Below are positions 48,689 through 58,178 of a stretch of 64,000 nucleotides of DNA, piece after piece. Each line of letters starts with the position of its first letter. The stretch's first letter is position 1. This DNA comes from Kutzneria chonburiensis (lineage in GTDB: Bacteria > Actinomycetota > Actinomycetes > Mycobacteriales > Pseudonocardiaceae). The notes below the pieces were generated by a model. It saw nothing but the letters and a program-made list of their open reading frames with translations. It made no database searches and was not told where the DNA came from. The position numbers were made by a program, and so were the translations under genes. The stretch covers positions 7,440,001-7,504,000 of the forward strand of contig NZ_CP097263.1 in NCBI RefSeq assembly GCF_028622115.1, written 5' to 3'.

Positions 48689-50102
48689 GGTTGCGCCTCC
48701 ACCACGTGCGGAACGACTCGGCCGGCGGCGTCGGCACGTCCCGGGTCGACGTCCACTTCGAGCCGGGCCACGGCAGGCTGCTGATCCGCCCGGACGGCGC
48801 CAGGTGCCGGGCCAGCGACCCCACCTTCTGCGCGTTCTCATAGCGCCGGGCGTCGGCGAACAGCCAACCCAGCGCGGCCATGCCGACGGACTCCGGCGTG
48901 CGCCCCTTGGCCTCGACGGCCTCGGCCCGCAGGTGCACCAGGACCTCCGGGATGTTGATCCGCACCGGGCAGACCTCGTAGCAGGCGCCGCACAGCGAAG
49001 ACGCGTACGGCAGCGACGCCGCCTGCTTGTCGTGCATGTCGTTGACCAGCTGCGGCGACAGGATCGCGCCGATCGGCCCGGGATACACCGACCCGTAGGC
49101 CTGCCCGCCGGTCCGCTCGTACACCGGGCACACGTTGAGGCAGGCCGAGCAGCGGATGCAGCGCAGCGCCTGCCGCCCGACCCGGTCGGCCAGCGCGTCG
49201 GTGCGGCCGTTGTCCAGCAGCACCAGGTGGAACTGCTGCGGGCCGTCGCCGGGCGTCACGCCGGTCCAGACCGAGGTGTACGGGTTCATCCGCTCGGCGG
49301 TGGACGACCGCGGCAGCAGCTGGAGGAACACCTCGAGGTCCTGCCAGGTCGGCACCAGCTTCTCGATGCCCATCACGGTGATCAGCACTTCCGGCAGGGT
49401 CAGGCACATCCGCCCGTTGCCCTCGGACTCGACCACCACGATCGACCCGGTGTCGGCCACGCCGAAGTTGGCCCCGGACACGGCGACCTTGGCCGACAGG
49501 AACTTGCGCCGCAGGTGCCGTCGGGCGGCCTCAGCCAGCTCGCGGGGCTCGTCCGAGACCGGCTTCTCGGCCATCTCCCGCTGGAAGATCTCCTTGATCT
49601 CCGAACGGTTCCGGTGGATGGCCGGCACCAGGATGTGCGACGGCCGGTCGTGGCCGAGCTGCACGATCAGTTCGGCCAGGTCCGTCTCAATGGCCCGGAT
49701 GCCGCCGGCTTCCAAGGCCTCGTTCAGCCCGATCTCGGCGGTGGCCATGGACTTGACCTTGACGACCTCGTCGGTGCCGGCCTCGCGAGCCAGCCGCAGC
49801 ACGATCTCGTTGGCCTCACGGGCATCCCGGGCCCAGTGCACGACGCCGCCGCGGGCGGTGACCGCGGCCTCGATCCGCTCCAGGTAAGTGTCCAAATTGG
49901 ACAGTACGTCGTCCTTGATCGCCTCGCCGGCCCGCCGGAGCTCTTCCCAGTCCGGCAGTTCCGACACGACGCGAGTGCGCTTGTCCCGAATGGTGTGGGT
50001 GGCCTTGCGCAGGTTGCGCCGCAGCTGGGTGTCGGCCAGCGCGGCCTTGGCCGCCTTGGGGAAAACCGGGCTGCCCAGCCAGGTCACGGGGTTGCTGCCC
50101 AC
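48681..50102 (-). CDS. lutB: Lactate utilisation iron-sulfur protein LutB
   Basis: A 473-residue protein with an N-terminal LUD domain (AVSGANFGVADTGSIVVVES) and a C-terminal ferredoxin-like domain with two 4Fe-4S motifs, CIRCSACLNVCP and LCGACYEVCP. It passes electrons during L-lactate oxidation to pyruvate. GTG 50102 follows GAGGAGGAG; a longer frame upstream is a lutA shadow. It overlaps lutA by 19 nt and lutC by 8 nt. Confidence 0.92.
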   Translation of the reverse strand: MGSNPVTWLGSPVFPKAAKAALADTQLRRNLRKATHTIRDKRTRVVSELPDWEELRRAGEAIKDDVLSNLDTYLERIEAAVTARGGVVHWARDAREANEIVLRLAREAGTDEVVKVKSMATAEIGLNEALEAGGIRAIETDLAELIVQLGHDRPSHILVPAIHRNRSEIKEIFQREMAEKPVSDEPRELAEAARRHLRRKFLSAKVAVSGANFGVADTGSIVVVESEGNGRMCLTLPEVLITVMGIEKLVPTWQDLEVFLQLLPRSSTAERMNPYTSVWTGVTPGDGPQQFHLVLLDNGRTDALADRVGRQALRCIRCSACLNVCPVYERTGGQAYGSVYPGPIGAILSPQLVNDMHDKQAASLPYASSLCGACYEVCPVRINIPEVLVHLRAEAVEAKGRTPESVGMAALGWLFADARRYENAQKVGSLARHLAPSGRISSLPWPGSKWTSTRDVPTPPAESFRTWWRRNRG

Positions 50103-50815
50103 GGCTCCTCCTCGGTGCTGGCCAGGATCTCCGCCAGGTGGACGGTCCGCACGCCGGTGCGCAGCCGGGACAGCCCGCCGCCGATGTGCATCAGGCACGA
50201 GTTGTCGCCGGCGCACAGCACCTCGGCGCCGGTGTTGAGCACGTTGCGCATCTTGTCGCCGAGCATGGCGGTCGACGTGTCCGCGTTCTTCACGGCGAAC
50301 GTGCCGCCGAAGCCGCAGCAGGTGTCGGCCGCCGGCAGTTCGGCCAGGTCAAGACCGCGGACCGCGCGCAGCAGGGCCAGCGGCTTGTCGCCGACGCCGA
50401 GCATCCGCAGCGAGTGACAGGTGGGGTGATAGGTCACCCGATGTGGGAAGTAGGCGCCGACATCCGTCACGCCCAGCACGTCCACGATGAATTCCGACAA
50501 CTCGTACGTGCGGGCGAAGGCATCCGATGTCCCGTGCAGCTCGGGGTGGATCTCCCGCACCATGCCGCCGCACGACCCGGACGGCGCCACGATCGCGTCG
50601 TAGCCGTCGAAAACCTTCGCGTACTTGGCCGCCAGCGACCGGGCCTCTTCCCGGTATCCCGTGTTGTAGTGCATCTGGCCGCAGCAGGTCTGGTCCATCG
50701 GGAAGTCGACGTCGCAGCCGAGCCGCTCCAGCAGCCGGACCACCGCGCGGGCCGTCGACGGATAGAAAGTGTCGGTAAGGCAGGTGGCGAACAGGCCTAC
50801 ACGTGGAGCTGGCAC
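50084..50815 (-). CDS. lutA: Lactate utilisation protein LutA (CCG domain)
   Basis: A 243-residue protein with two cysteine-rich CCG domains, the first around QTCCGQMHYNTG and the second around DTCCGFGGTF, as in LutA and heterodisulfide reductase subunits. These bind iron-sulfur clusters. It starts the lutABC operon and is divergent from the LytS-type kinase at 50946. The 130-nt gap has no obvious operator I can name. Confidence 0.92.
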   Translation of the reverse strand: MPAPRVGLFATCLTDTFYPSTARAVVRLLERLGCDVDFPMDQTCCGQMHYNTGYREEARSLAAKYAKVFDGYDAIVAPSGSCGGMVREIHPELHGTSDAFARTYELSEFIVDVLGVTDVGAYFPHRVTYHPTCHSLRMLGVGDKPLALLRAVRGLDLAELPAADTCCGFGGTFAVKNADTSTAMLGDKMRNVLNTGAEVLCAGDNSCLMHIGGGLSRLRTGVRTVHLAEILASTEEEPWAATP

Positions 50816-50945
50816 CCGCCCACCCTGCCTGGTGATTCATCGGATGTCTACTCGTCGCTGCCGGTAGTGGACCGTTCACCGATACACCCGTCCGTCAGCC
50901 TGACGAGAGCTTGCCCATCGGCCCTGTTCGGCGGAGCATTGCGGG

Positions 50946-52217
50946 GTGGTCGAGCTCCTGACCGAGCAAACAGTGCTCGGCATCATCGCGACGCTCGCCG
51001 TGCTCGGGCTGTTCGTACTGCTGTGCCGGGCGCGTCGGGTCAGCACGTCCGTCGACGAAGCCGTCGCCGACGCGCTGCACCGCATGTCCAAGGCCGCGCC
51101 GGACCTGCGGGACGGATTGACCCCCGACGCCGCCGACAAGGCGTGCAAGAACCTGGTCGAGCTGCTCAAGTGCGTCGCGGTCGGCATGACCGACGAGCGC
51201 GGAGCGCTGCTGTCCTGGGACGGCGACGCCAACGAGCACTACGTCGACCTTCAGGACGCGATCGTCAAGGCGATCAGCGGGGAGCGCAAGGAGTTCGTCG
51301 AGCACGACACGCTCGACTGCCCCGACAAGGGCAACTGCAAGATGCACCAGGCGATCATCGTGCCGCTGATCGTGGAGTCAAGGACCCGCGGCTCGCTGAT
51401 CATCGTCGGCGGGGTCGGGCACAAGCGCCTGCTGCGGATGTCCCAGGAAGTGGCCCGCTTCGTCTGCACCGAGCTGGAGCTGGGCGAGCTCCAGGAGTCC
51501 CGGCAGCGGCTGGCCCAGGCCGAGGTCAAGGCGCTGCGCGCGCAGATCTCCCCGCACTTCGTCTACAACGCCCTCAACGCCATCGGCTCGCTGGTGCGCA
51601 CCGACCCGGAGCACGCCCGCGAGCTGCTCCAGGAGTTCGCCGAGTTCACCCGCTACTCCTTCCGGGCGAACGGCCTGTTCACCACGCTGGCCGAGGAGCT
51701 GCGCAACATCGACCGGTACCTGACCATCCAGCGGGCCCGCTACAACGAGCGGCTGTCCGTGCGGCTGCGCATCTCGCCCGAGGTGCTCAACGTGGTCGTG
51801 CCGTTCCTGGTGCTCCAGCCGCTGGTGGAGAACGCCGTGCAGCACGGGCTGGCCAACAAGCCCGGCGGTGGCACCGTCACGATCATCGCCCAGGACAACG
51901 GCAGCGAGGCGCTGATCAGCGTCGAGGACGACGGCGTCGGCATGGACGCCGACCTGCTGCTGGACGACCTCAAGGACGCCCACAAGAGCGGCGCCCACGT
52001 CGGCATCGGCAATATCAACCACCGGATGCGCACGGTGTTCGGCGAGGACTACGCGCTGATGGTGGAGACCGCGCCGGACGCCGGCATGAAGGTCACCATG
52101 CGGGTGCCCAAGTTCAGCCCGGGCGTGCGGCCGGTGCTGGCCGTGGTCCCGGACGACGGCGCCGACGACGGTCCCGGCCCGGACGACCGGCGGGCCAGGC
52201 TCAGCCCGGTCCGCTGA
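50946..52217 (+). CDS. LytS-type sensor histidine kinase
   Basis: A 423-residue kinase. One N-terminal helix (about 8-28), a GAF-like sensor domain (about 55-165), then His_kinase/HATPase: His204 in QISPHFVYNALNAI and ENAVQHGL plus DDGVGM. The GAF part contains Cys125 and Cys131 (CPDKGNC) with nearby His, possibly a redox or metal switch. Kinases of this family (BtsS, YpdA, LytS) sense pyruvate or related carboxylates. Its partner regulator is at 53235, two genes away. Confidence 0.88.
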   Translation: MVELLTEQTVLGIIATLAVLGLFVLLCRARRVSTSVDEAVADALHRMSKAAPDLRDGLTPDAADKACKNLVELLKCVAVGMTDERGALLSWDGDANEHYVDLQDAIVKAISGERKEFVEHDTLDCPDKGNCKMHQAIIVPLIVESRTRGSLIIVGGVGHKRLLRMSQEVARFVCTELELGELQESRQRLAQAEVKALRAQISPHFVYNALNAIGSLVRTDPEHARELLQEFAEFTRYSFRANGLFTTLAEELRNIDRYLTIQRARYNERLSVRLRISPEVLNVVVPFLVLQPLVENAVQHGLANKPGGGTVTIIAQDNGSEALISVEDDGVGMDADLLLDDLKDAHKSGAHVGIGNINHRMRTVFGEDYALMVETAPDAGMKVTMRVPKFSPGVRPVLAVVPDDGADDGPGPDDRRARLSPVR

Positions 52218-52258
52218 AGGCGAACGCGCTGAACAGCGTTCACGCGTAGATTCGAGCC

Positions 52259-53140
52259 ATGAGCGTCCCGGAGAAGCTGGCCGACAAATTGGCCGCGAAG
52301 CTGCCCCTGCTCGGTGACCGGGTGGACCGGTCTCCCGTGGTCGCCGTGGTGCGGCTGCACGGCGTGATCACGCCGACGCCGCAGCCGCTGGGCCGGGGCG
52401 CGATCAACCTGAACGCCGTCGAGCCGGCGCTGACCAAGGCGTTCGCCCACGACCGGCTGCAGGCCGTCGCGCTGGCGATCAACTCCCCGGGCGGCTCGCC
52501 CACCCAGTCGGCCCTGGTCGGCGAGCGGATCCGGGAGCTGGCGGCCAAGAAGAACGTGCCGGTGCTGGCCTTCTGCGAGGACGTCGCGGCGTCCGGCGGC
52601 TACTGGCTGGCCTGCGCGGCCGACGAGATCTACGCGCACCGCACGTCCATGGTCGGCTCGATCGGCGTGATCACCGCCGGCTTCGGCCTCACCGGCCTGC
52701 TCGAGCGCTTCGGCGTGGAGCGCCGGGTCTACACCGCCGGCGAGCACAAGCACCGCCTCGACCCGTTCAGCCCGGTCAAGGACGAGGACATCGTCTGGCT
52801 CAAGGGGCTCCAGGGCGAGTTGCACACCCAGTTCACCGATTGGGTGAAACAGCGTCGCGGCGACAAGCTGGCCGCCGACCCGGAGCTGTTCACCGGCGAG
52901 GTGTGGACCGGGGCCAAGGCGTTGGAGCTGGGCCTGGTCGACGGGCTCGGCTCGCTGCGCGAGATCGTGGCCAAGAAGTACCCGGAGGCCGACATCGCGG
53001 TGGCCGAGCCGCGCAAGCCGCTGCTGGCCAGGCTGGGTATCGCCGGCGGCAGCTCCGTGTTCGCCGGCGCCGGCGAGAAGCTGCTGGCCGCGATCGACGC
53101 CGTCGAGCAGCGGGCGCACTGGTCCCGATTCGGGCTCTGA
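52259..53140 (+). CDS. S49 (SppA/SohB-like) serine peptidase
   Basis: A 293-residue protease of the signal-peptide-peptidase family, without a clear transmembrane helix. The catalytic dyad is Ser112 in AASGGYW and Lys164 in GEHKHRLDPF, with the usual spacing. INSPGGSPT forms the substrate pocket. It probably degrades leftover signal peptides or acts in membrane proteostasis. It lies between the LytS kinase and its regulator but has its own start 41 nt after the kinase, so it may be an inserted passenger. Confidence 0.88.
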   Translation: MSVPEKLADKLAAKLPLLGDRVDRSPVVAVVRLHGVITPTPQPLGRGAINLNAVEPALTKAFAHDRLQAVALAINSPGGSPTQSALVGERIRELAAKKNVPVLAFCEDVAASGGYWLACAADEIYAHRTSMVGSIGVITAGFGLTGLLERFGVERRVYTAGEHKHRLDPFSPVKDEDIVWLKGLQGELHTQFTDWVKQRRGDKLAADPELFTGEVWTGAKALELGLVDGLGSLREIVAKKYPEADIAVAEPRKPLLARLGIAGGSSVFAGAGEKLLAAIDAVEQRAHWSRFGL

Positions 53141-53234
53141 ACCGTCCCGGCGGCCGGCCACGTAGATCACCCTGCGTGGCCAGGGCCGCCCTCGAGACGG
53201 GGCCGGCTTCACCCCGATCGAACGGTGGTCGAAG

Positions 53235-54119
53235 ATGGACACAACCACCGGTCGATCGGCAAGATTGCGCGGCACAGTGAGCATTCAGGACACCACCACC
53301 GGTCTCCTCGTGTTGGCCGTCGATGACGAGGCGCACGGGCTCGACGAGCTGGCCTACCTGCTCGGCCAGAACCCGCAGGTCAGCAAGGTCATCACGGCCT
53401 TCGACGCGGCCGAGGCGCTACGGGTCATCCGCGGCAGCGTGCCCGAGACCAAGGCTCGGCTGGACCGCGGGCTGTGCCCGGTGGACGCGGTCTTCGCCGA
53501 CATCTCGATGCCCGGGCTGTCCGGCCTCGAGCTGGCCCAGGTCATCAACGCCTTCCATGACAAGCCGCAACTGGTCTTCGTGACCGGGCTGTCCGAGGAG
53601 GCGGTCACCGCCTTCGAGCTCGGCGCGCTGGACTACATCGTCAAGCCGCCGCAGCAGGCCCGGGTGGACATGGCCATCGACCGGGTGGCCAAGTTCCGGA
53701 TGCTCACCGCCGCCCCGGCCGCGCCGGTCGGCGGCGTGGTCGAGCAGGCCGGCGACGACGAGGTGATCCCGGTCGAGCTGGCCGGCACCACCAAGCTGGT
53801 GCCCCGGTCGACCGTGCGGTACGTGGAGGCCCAGGGCGACTACGCCCGGCTGCACACCGCGGAAGGCAGCCACCTGGTCCGGATCCCGCTGGCCCAGCTG
53901 GAGGAGCGCTGGGCCGACGCCGGCTTCATCCGCATCCACCGGTCCTTCCTGGTGTCGTTGCCGCTGGTCACCGAGCTGCGGATGGGCTCGTCCGGCTACA
54001 CCGTGGTGGTCGGCGCCGGGGCCGACGAGAAGGAGCTGCCGGTCAGCCGCCGGCACACCCGTGAGCTCAAGGACCGGCTGGTCCGCCAGCCCAAGCACGG
54101 CTGGGGCGCCGGCACATGA
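53235..54119 (+). CDS. LytTR-family response regulator
   Basis: A 294-residue regulator. The receiver domain has phospho-acceptor Asp89 in VDAVFADISMPG and the expected Lys in DYIVKPPQQ. The C-terminal LytTR DNA-binding domain contains RYVEAQGDYARLHTAEG and FIRIHRSFLVSL. It is the natural partner of the LytS-type kinase. Start ATG 53235 or GTG 53277 are both possible. It overlaps the small membrane protein by 4 nt, so it is cotranscribed with the transporter genes. Confidence 0.9.
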   Translation: MDTTTGRSARLRGTVSIQDTTTGLLVLAVDDEAHGLDELAYLLGQNPQVSKVITAFDAAEALRVIRGSVPETKARLDRGLCPVDAVFADISMPGLSGLELAQVINAFHDKPQLVFVTGLSEEAVTAFELGALDYIVKPPQQARVDMAIDRVAKFRMLTAAPAAPVGGVVEQAGDDEVIPVELAGTTKLVPRSTVRYVEAQGDYARLHTAEGSHLVRIPLAQLEERWADAGFIRIHRSFLVSLPLVTELRMGSSGYTVVVGAGADEKELPVSRRHTRELKDRLVRQPKHGWGAGT

Positions 54120-54547
54120 CCGGCGACCGGGAGCCCGCGAAGCCCTCGACCGAGCTGGTGCCGGTCGAGCAGCCGCAGCCGCCCCGCAAGCCGCCGCGCC
54201 GCAAGAAGGTGGTGCTGGCCGAGGCCAAGGGCTCGCGCACGGTCGCCCGCACCATCGTCGAGCTCGAGGAGCAGACCAGCGTCGGCGAGCACCTGGTGCG
54301 CAGCCTGGTCTGGGCCCAGTTCCGCACCTCGTTCTGGATGGCCGTGCTGCTCATCGTGACCATCGCCAGCCTGCCGCTGCTGTTCTTCGTGTTCCCGTCC
54401 TTCGGCGACCTGACGATCTTCGGCATCCGGCTGCCGTGGGTGCTGCTCGGCGCGCTGCCGTATCCGCTGCTCTACGGCCTCGGCGTGTGGTACGTGCGGC
54501 GCGCGGAACGGCACGAGCGCGACTTCGTGAGCATGGTCGACCACTGA
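54116..54547 (+). CDS. Small membrane protein next to the symporter (DUF485-like role)
   Basis: A 143-residue protein: a Pro/Lys-rich N-terminus, then two transmembrane helices (about 75-98 and 105-125) and a basic/acidic tail YVRRAERHERDFVSMVDH. Sodium/solute symporters of the acetate/pyruvate type are often paired with small two-helix partners (DUF485 or DUF4212); this is probably such a subunit, judging by position and topology. It ends 1 nt before the symporter start. Confidence 0.68.
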   Translation: MTGDREPAKPSTELVPVEQPQPPRKPPRRKKVVLAEAKGSRTVARTIVELEEQTSVGEHLVRSLVWAQFRTSFWMAVLLIVTIASLPLLFFVFPSFGDLTIFGIRLPWVLLGALPYPLLYGLGVWYVRRAERHERDFVSMVDH

Positions 54548-54548
54548 T

Positions 54549-56369
54549 ATGGGGATCAACGCGCTGGCCTGCGCGAGCATCGCCGTCATCGTGCTCGCCA
54601 CGTTCATCCTGGGCTACTACGGCTCCCGCACGGCCAACACCACCCGGGACTTCCTGGTCGCGCGGCGCCGGGTGTCGGCCCACCAGAACGCGGCCGCCAT
54701 CGCCGGCGAGTTCCTGTCTGCGGCCTCGTTCATCGGCATCGTCGGCCTCGTCCTCAAGAATGGGCCGGACGAGCTCTGGTACGCCATCGGCTTCACCGCC
54801 GGCTATCTGGCGCTGCTGCTGTTCGTGGCCGCGCCGCTGCGCCGCTCCGGGGCATACACGCTGCCCGACTTCGTCGAGGCCCGGCTGGGTTCCCGCGGCC
54901 TGCGGGGCATCGCCGCGGTGATCACCGTGGCCATCGGCTACATCTACCTGATCCCGCAGCTGCAAGGCGCCGGCCTGACCCTGAACAGCGTGCTGCCGTG
55001 GGCCCCGAACTGGCTCGGCGTGGTGGTCGTGACCATCGTGGTCGTGATCAACGTGCTCAGCGGCGGCATGCGGGCGATCACCCTCGTCCAGGCGTTCCAG
55101 TACTGGATGAAGCTGTTCGCGATCAGCGTGCCGGCCTTCGTGCTGTGCGTGGTGTTCGCCGGCAGCGGGCCGCCCGGCGGGCAGCAGAGCCTGGCCGCCG
55201 ACGGGCCGCCGATGTTCACCGCCGACACCACGGTGACCCTGGAGCAGCCGGTGAGGCTGCATGTCGAGCACACCGTGCTGCTCACCGCCCACGGGTGGAT
55301 CAACGGCCGCCGGGTGGACGGCGACACCGCGTGGTTCCCCAGCGAACAGACGATCGGGGCCAAGACCACGCTGTCGTTCAAGGCCGGCAGTCCGGTGCCG
55401 ATGGTCGACGGGGCCGTGCAGGACAACGCCGACTGGCTGCGGCCGCAGTCCGGCGGGCTGCCCGCGCTGTTCGACACCTACTCGCTGATCTTCGCCACGT
55501 TCCTGGGCATTCTCGGCCTGCCGCACGTGCTGGCCCGCTTCTACACCAATCCCGACGGGCGCTCGGCCCGTCGCACCACGCTGCACGTGCTGCTGCTGCT
55601 GGGCGCGTTCTACCTGTTCCCGGCTTTACTCGGTGCGCTGTCCCGCATCTTCGAGCCGCAGCTGCTGGTCACCGGCAAGACCGACGCGGCGGTGCTGCTG
55701 CTGCCGCAGGCGATGCTGCCCGGCGTCGCCGGGCAGGTGCTCGGCGCGGTCGTCGCCGCCGGCGCCTTCGCCGCGTTCATGTCCACCTCCTCGGGTCTGC
55801 TGGTCAGCCTGGCCGGCGTGGTCTCGACCGACGTCTCCCGCGGCCGGGTCCGGGACTTCCGCTGGTCGACGGTGCTGGTCGTGCTGGCGCCGTTGGTCGC
55901 GGCGCTGGTGTTGCGTAGCAACGACGTGTCCTTGGGCGTGGGTATGGCGCTGGCCATGGCCGCGTCCACCTTCTGCCCGGTGCTGATGCTGGGCATCTGG
56001 TGGCGGGGCCTGACCTGGGTCGGCGCGGGTGTCGGCATGGTGTTGGGCGGCAGCCTGGTCGCGCTGGCCCTGATCGGCGACATCGTCAGCGGCTACACCG
56101 GCAACTGGGCGCCGGCCGTGCTCCAGCAGCCGGCCCTGGTCACCGTGCCGGTCGCATTCCTCACGATGATCATCGTCAGCAAGGCGACCCATCGCCGGCG
56201 GCCCGAGGACGTCAACCGGATCATGCTGCGGCTGCACGCCCCCGACCCGCTCGGCTTCACCCGCGACCGGGACGTGCTGCGCTTCGGCGAGGGCCAGACC
56301 GACGGCCGGCACCGCCGACTGGCGATCCGGCCGCGGCTGCGGTCACGGCGGTCGTCCTCCCCGGCTTGA
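54549..56369 (+). CDS. Sodium/solute symporter, monocarboxylate type
   Basis: A 606-residue SSS-family carrier with about 13 transmembrane helices. It is related to acetate permease ActP and actinobacterial MctC, which take up acetate, pyruvate or propionate. Features include FLVARRRVSAHQNAAAIAGE, GEFLSAASFIGIVG near the sodium site, and the GFTAGYLALL helix. It has an inserted outer loop of about 90 residues between helices 6 and 7 (about 205-300). It is cotranscribed with the LytTR regulator and lies across from lutABC. Confidence 0.88.
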   Translation: MGINALACASIAVIVLATFILGYYGSRTANTTRDFLVARRRVSAHQNAAAIAGEFLSAASFIGIVGLVLKNGPDELWYAIGFTAGYLALLLFVAAPLRRSGAYTLPDFVEARLGSRGLRGIAAVITVAIGYIYLIPQLQGAGLTLNSVLPWAPNWLGVVVVTIVVVINVLSGGMRAITLVQAFQYWMKLFAISVPAFVLCVVFAGSGPPGGQQSLAADGPPMFTADTTVTLEQPVRLHVEHTVLLTAHGWINGRRVDGDTAWFPSEQTIGAKTTLSFKAGSPVPMVDGAVQDNADWLRPQSGGLPALFDTYSLIFATFLGILGLPHVLARFYTNPDGRSARRTTLHVLLLLGAFYLFPALLGALSRIFEPQLLVTGKTDAAVLLLPQAMLPGVAGQVLGAVVAAGAFAAFMSTSSGLLVSLAGVVSTDVSRGRVRDFRWSTVLVVLAPLVAALVLRSNDVSLGVGMALAMAASTFCPVLMLGIWWRGLTWVGAGVGMVLGGSLVALALIGDIVSGYTGNWAPAVLQQPALVTVPVAFLTMIIVSKATHRRRPEDVNRIMLRLHAPDPLGFTRDRDVLRFGEGQTDGRHRRLAIRPRLRSRRSSSPA

Positions 56370-56412
56370 GCTGGGCGGGCAACCCGTTCGGGGGACGGAA
56401 CGTCCACCCAGC

Positions 56413-56919
56413 GTGGCAACCCGCGACGACGGCTTCGCCGAGTTCTTCACCAGCCGGTTCGACGGGGCGCGGCGGATGGCGCACGCCCTGTGCGGCAACT
56501 GGCTGGAGGCCGAGGAGATCGCCCAGACCGCGTTCGTCAGCATGTACGCGCGCTGGAACAAGGTCCGGTTCGACAGCGCCGACGCGTACCTGCACACCGT
56601 GCTGACCAGGGCCTTCCTCGACACCAAGCGGCGGGGACGGCGGCGTGAGCAGGTGATGGCCGATCCGCCGGACGTCGTCGTGGAGCAGAACACCTCCAGC
56701 GTCGAGGACCGGCCGTCGCTGCTGAAGGCCCTCCAGGCGGTGCCGGCGCGGCAGCGGGCCGTGCTGGTGCTGCGCTTCATCGAAGACCAGTCCGTCGAGG
56801 AGGTGGCCGACGCGCTCGGCTGCACCACCGGCACCGTGAAGAGCCAGACCGCCCGTGGTCTGGCCACCCTGCGCAAGGCGTACGGTGCCGTGACCGGCTT
56901 GTTGCAGGTGGCGAGGTGA
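56413..56919 (+). CDS. SigE-family ECF sigma factor
   Basis: A 168-residue ECF-type sigma factor. Region 2 (FFTSRFDGARRMAHALCGNW, then AEEIAQTAFVSMYARW) and region 4 (LQAVPARQRAVLVLRFIEDQ, then EEVADALGCTTGTVKSQTARGL) are complete. The SigE70/SigE family in Streptomyces and relatives usually lacks a classical anti-sigma factor but is paired with a membrane protein, as here. The GTG start lies 44 nt after the symporter. It overlaps its partner by 4 nt. Confidence 0.88.
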   Translation: MATRDDGFAEFFTSRFDGARRMAHALCGNWLEAEEIAQTAFVSMYARWNKVRFDSADAYLHTVLTRAFLDTKRRGRRREQVMADPPDVVVEQNTSSVEDRPSLLKALQAVPARQRAVLVLRFIEDQSVEEVADALGCTTGTVKSQTARGLATLRKAYGAVTGLLQVAR

Positions 56920-57803
56920 GCAGCTTGGACACCGAGGACGAGAAGCTGCTCGCCTTGCTGCGGGCCGAGCTCTCCGACCAGACGCCGCCGCCCGTGCACA
57001 CCGCCTTGGACGACGTCGTGCGGCGTGGCCGGCGTCGGCTGCGGGCCCGGCGCATGGGGGCCGCGTTAGGCGTGGTCGCCGTGGTGGCCGGCGTCGGCGT
57101 GGCCACGTCCGTACTGCGGGCCAATGTGCCCGGCGGCATGACCGCCGACCAGTTGAGTACCGCTGCCACCTCCAGCGCCGTGACCACGACGACCGGCTGG
57201 ACCTCGTCGGCCAAGGCCGACACCAAGGACTGCGCGAACGGGATCGCCGTGCCCGGCGAACCCAAGGTCGGCCCGGTCGACGTGGACAAGCTCAACGACG
57301 CGCTGCTCGGGACCATCCAGAAGGTCGCGCCCAAGGCCTCGACCAAGATCACCCGGTCCACCGTGCTGCACAACCCGACCAGCAGCGACTCCGTGCTGGC
57401 CAGCACCTGGGCCGATGTGGTCGACGCCGGTGGCGGCGGCAGCGTGTACGTCGAGATCCACGGCTTCAGCGGCACGCCCGTGCAGGCCGCCGACAGCGAG
57501 CGGTTCGTCGACGGCGAATGCACCCCGCCGCGGCGGCAGCTGCTGCCCGACGGCACCGTCATGCAGCTGTACGCCCCGTTGAGCTACGACCCCGGGCACC
57601 CGTCGCAGGCGCTGCGCGTCTATACGCCTTCGCACCGGCTGTTCATCGTCACCTCGGAGGGCTTCGCCAGCCCCGACTGGACCCAGGTGGCCAACGCCGA
57701 GCCCGGCACTTTGATCGTGCCCAAGGGCGCCGGCCGGCACTCGCTGCCGTTGACCGAGGACCAGCTGACGATCATCGCGCGGAACGTCGCCGCCGCGGGT
57801 TAA
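56916..57803 (+). CDS. Putative membrane anti-sigma-like protein
   Basis: A 295-residue protein: a cytoplasmic N-terminus with an Arg-rich patch (RRGRRRLRARR), one transmembrane helix (about 49-68), and an outer domain of about 220 residues that is rich in Thr and Ser. It has no zinc-finger ZAS motif. It overlaps the SigE-type gene by 4 nt, the expected place of an anti-sigma factor. The same layout recurs at 62682-64000. Confidence 0.7.
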   Translation: MSSLDTEDEKLLALLRAELSDQTPPPVHTALDDVVRRGRRRLRARRMGAALGVVAVVAGVGVATSVLRANVPGGMTADQLSTAATSSAVTTTTGWTSSAKADTKDCANGIAVPGEPKVGPVDVDKLNDALLGTIQKVAPKASTKITRSTVLHNPTSSDSVLASTWADVVDAGGGGSVYVEIHGFSGTPVQAADSERFVDGECTPPRRQLLPDGTVMQLYAPLSYDPGHPSQALRVYTPSHRLFIVTSEGFASPDWTQVANAEPGTLIVPKGAGRHSLPLTEDQLTIIARNVAAAG

Positions 57804-57840
57804 CGCTTGTCCCACGGCCTGACATGGCAGCATTCGGGGC

Positions 57841-58176
57841 ATGATGCCGCAGGAGGTGCCGACCACGTCGGTCGACCAGGTGCCCACCGATGCCGTGTTG
57901 CTCGACGTGCGTGAGCACGACGAATGGGCCGCCGGGCATGCGCCGCAGGCCATCCACATCCCGCTCGGCGAGCTGGCCGAGCGGGTCGGCGAGGTGCCGC
58001 AGGACAGCGGCGAGGTGTTCGTCGTGTGCCGGATGGGCGGTCGTTCCGCCCGGGCCACCATGTACCTCAACCAGAGCGGTTGGGACGCCGTCAACGTCGC
58101 CGGTGGCATGCAGGTGTGGCACCAGCAGGGCTTTCCGCTGGTCGCCGCCGATGATGCCGTTCCCGAGGTGATCTGA
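57841..58176 (+). CDS. Rhodanese-domain protein
   Basis: A 111-residue single rhodanese domain. VLLDVREHDEWAAGHAPQAI is the conserved start of the fold, and the active-site loop CRMGGRS holds the catalytic Cys. It can move sulfur or act in redox signalling. Start ATG 57841 or 57844. The gene is close to the DUF4328 gene, 2 nt apart. Confidence 0.9.
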   Translation: MMPQEVPTTSVDQVPTDAVLLDVREHDEWAAGHAPQAIHIPLGELAERVGEVPQDSGEVFVVCRMGGRSARATMYLNQSGWDAVNVAGGMQVWHQQGFPLVAADDAVPEVI

Positions 58177-58178
58177 GC

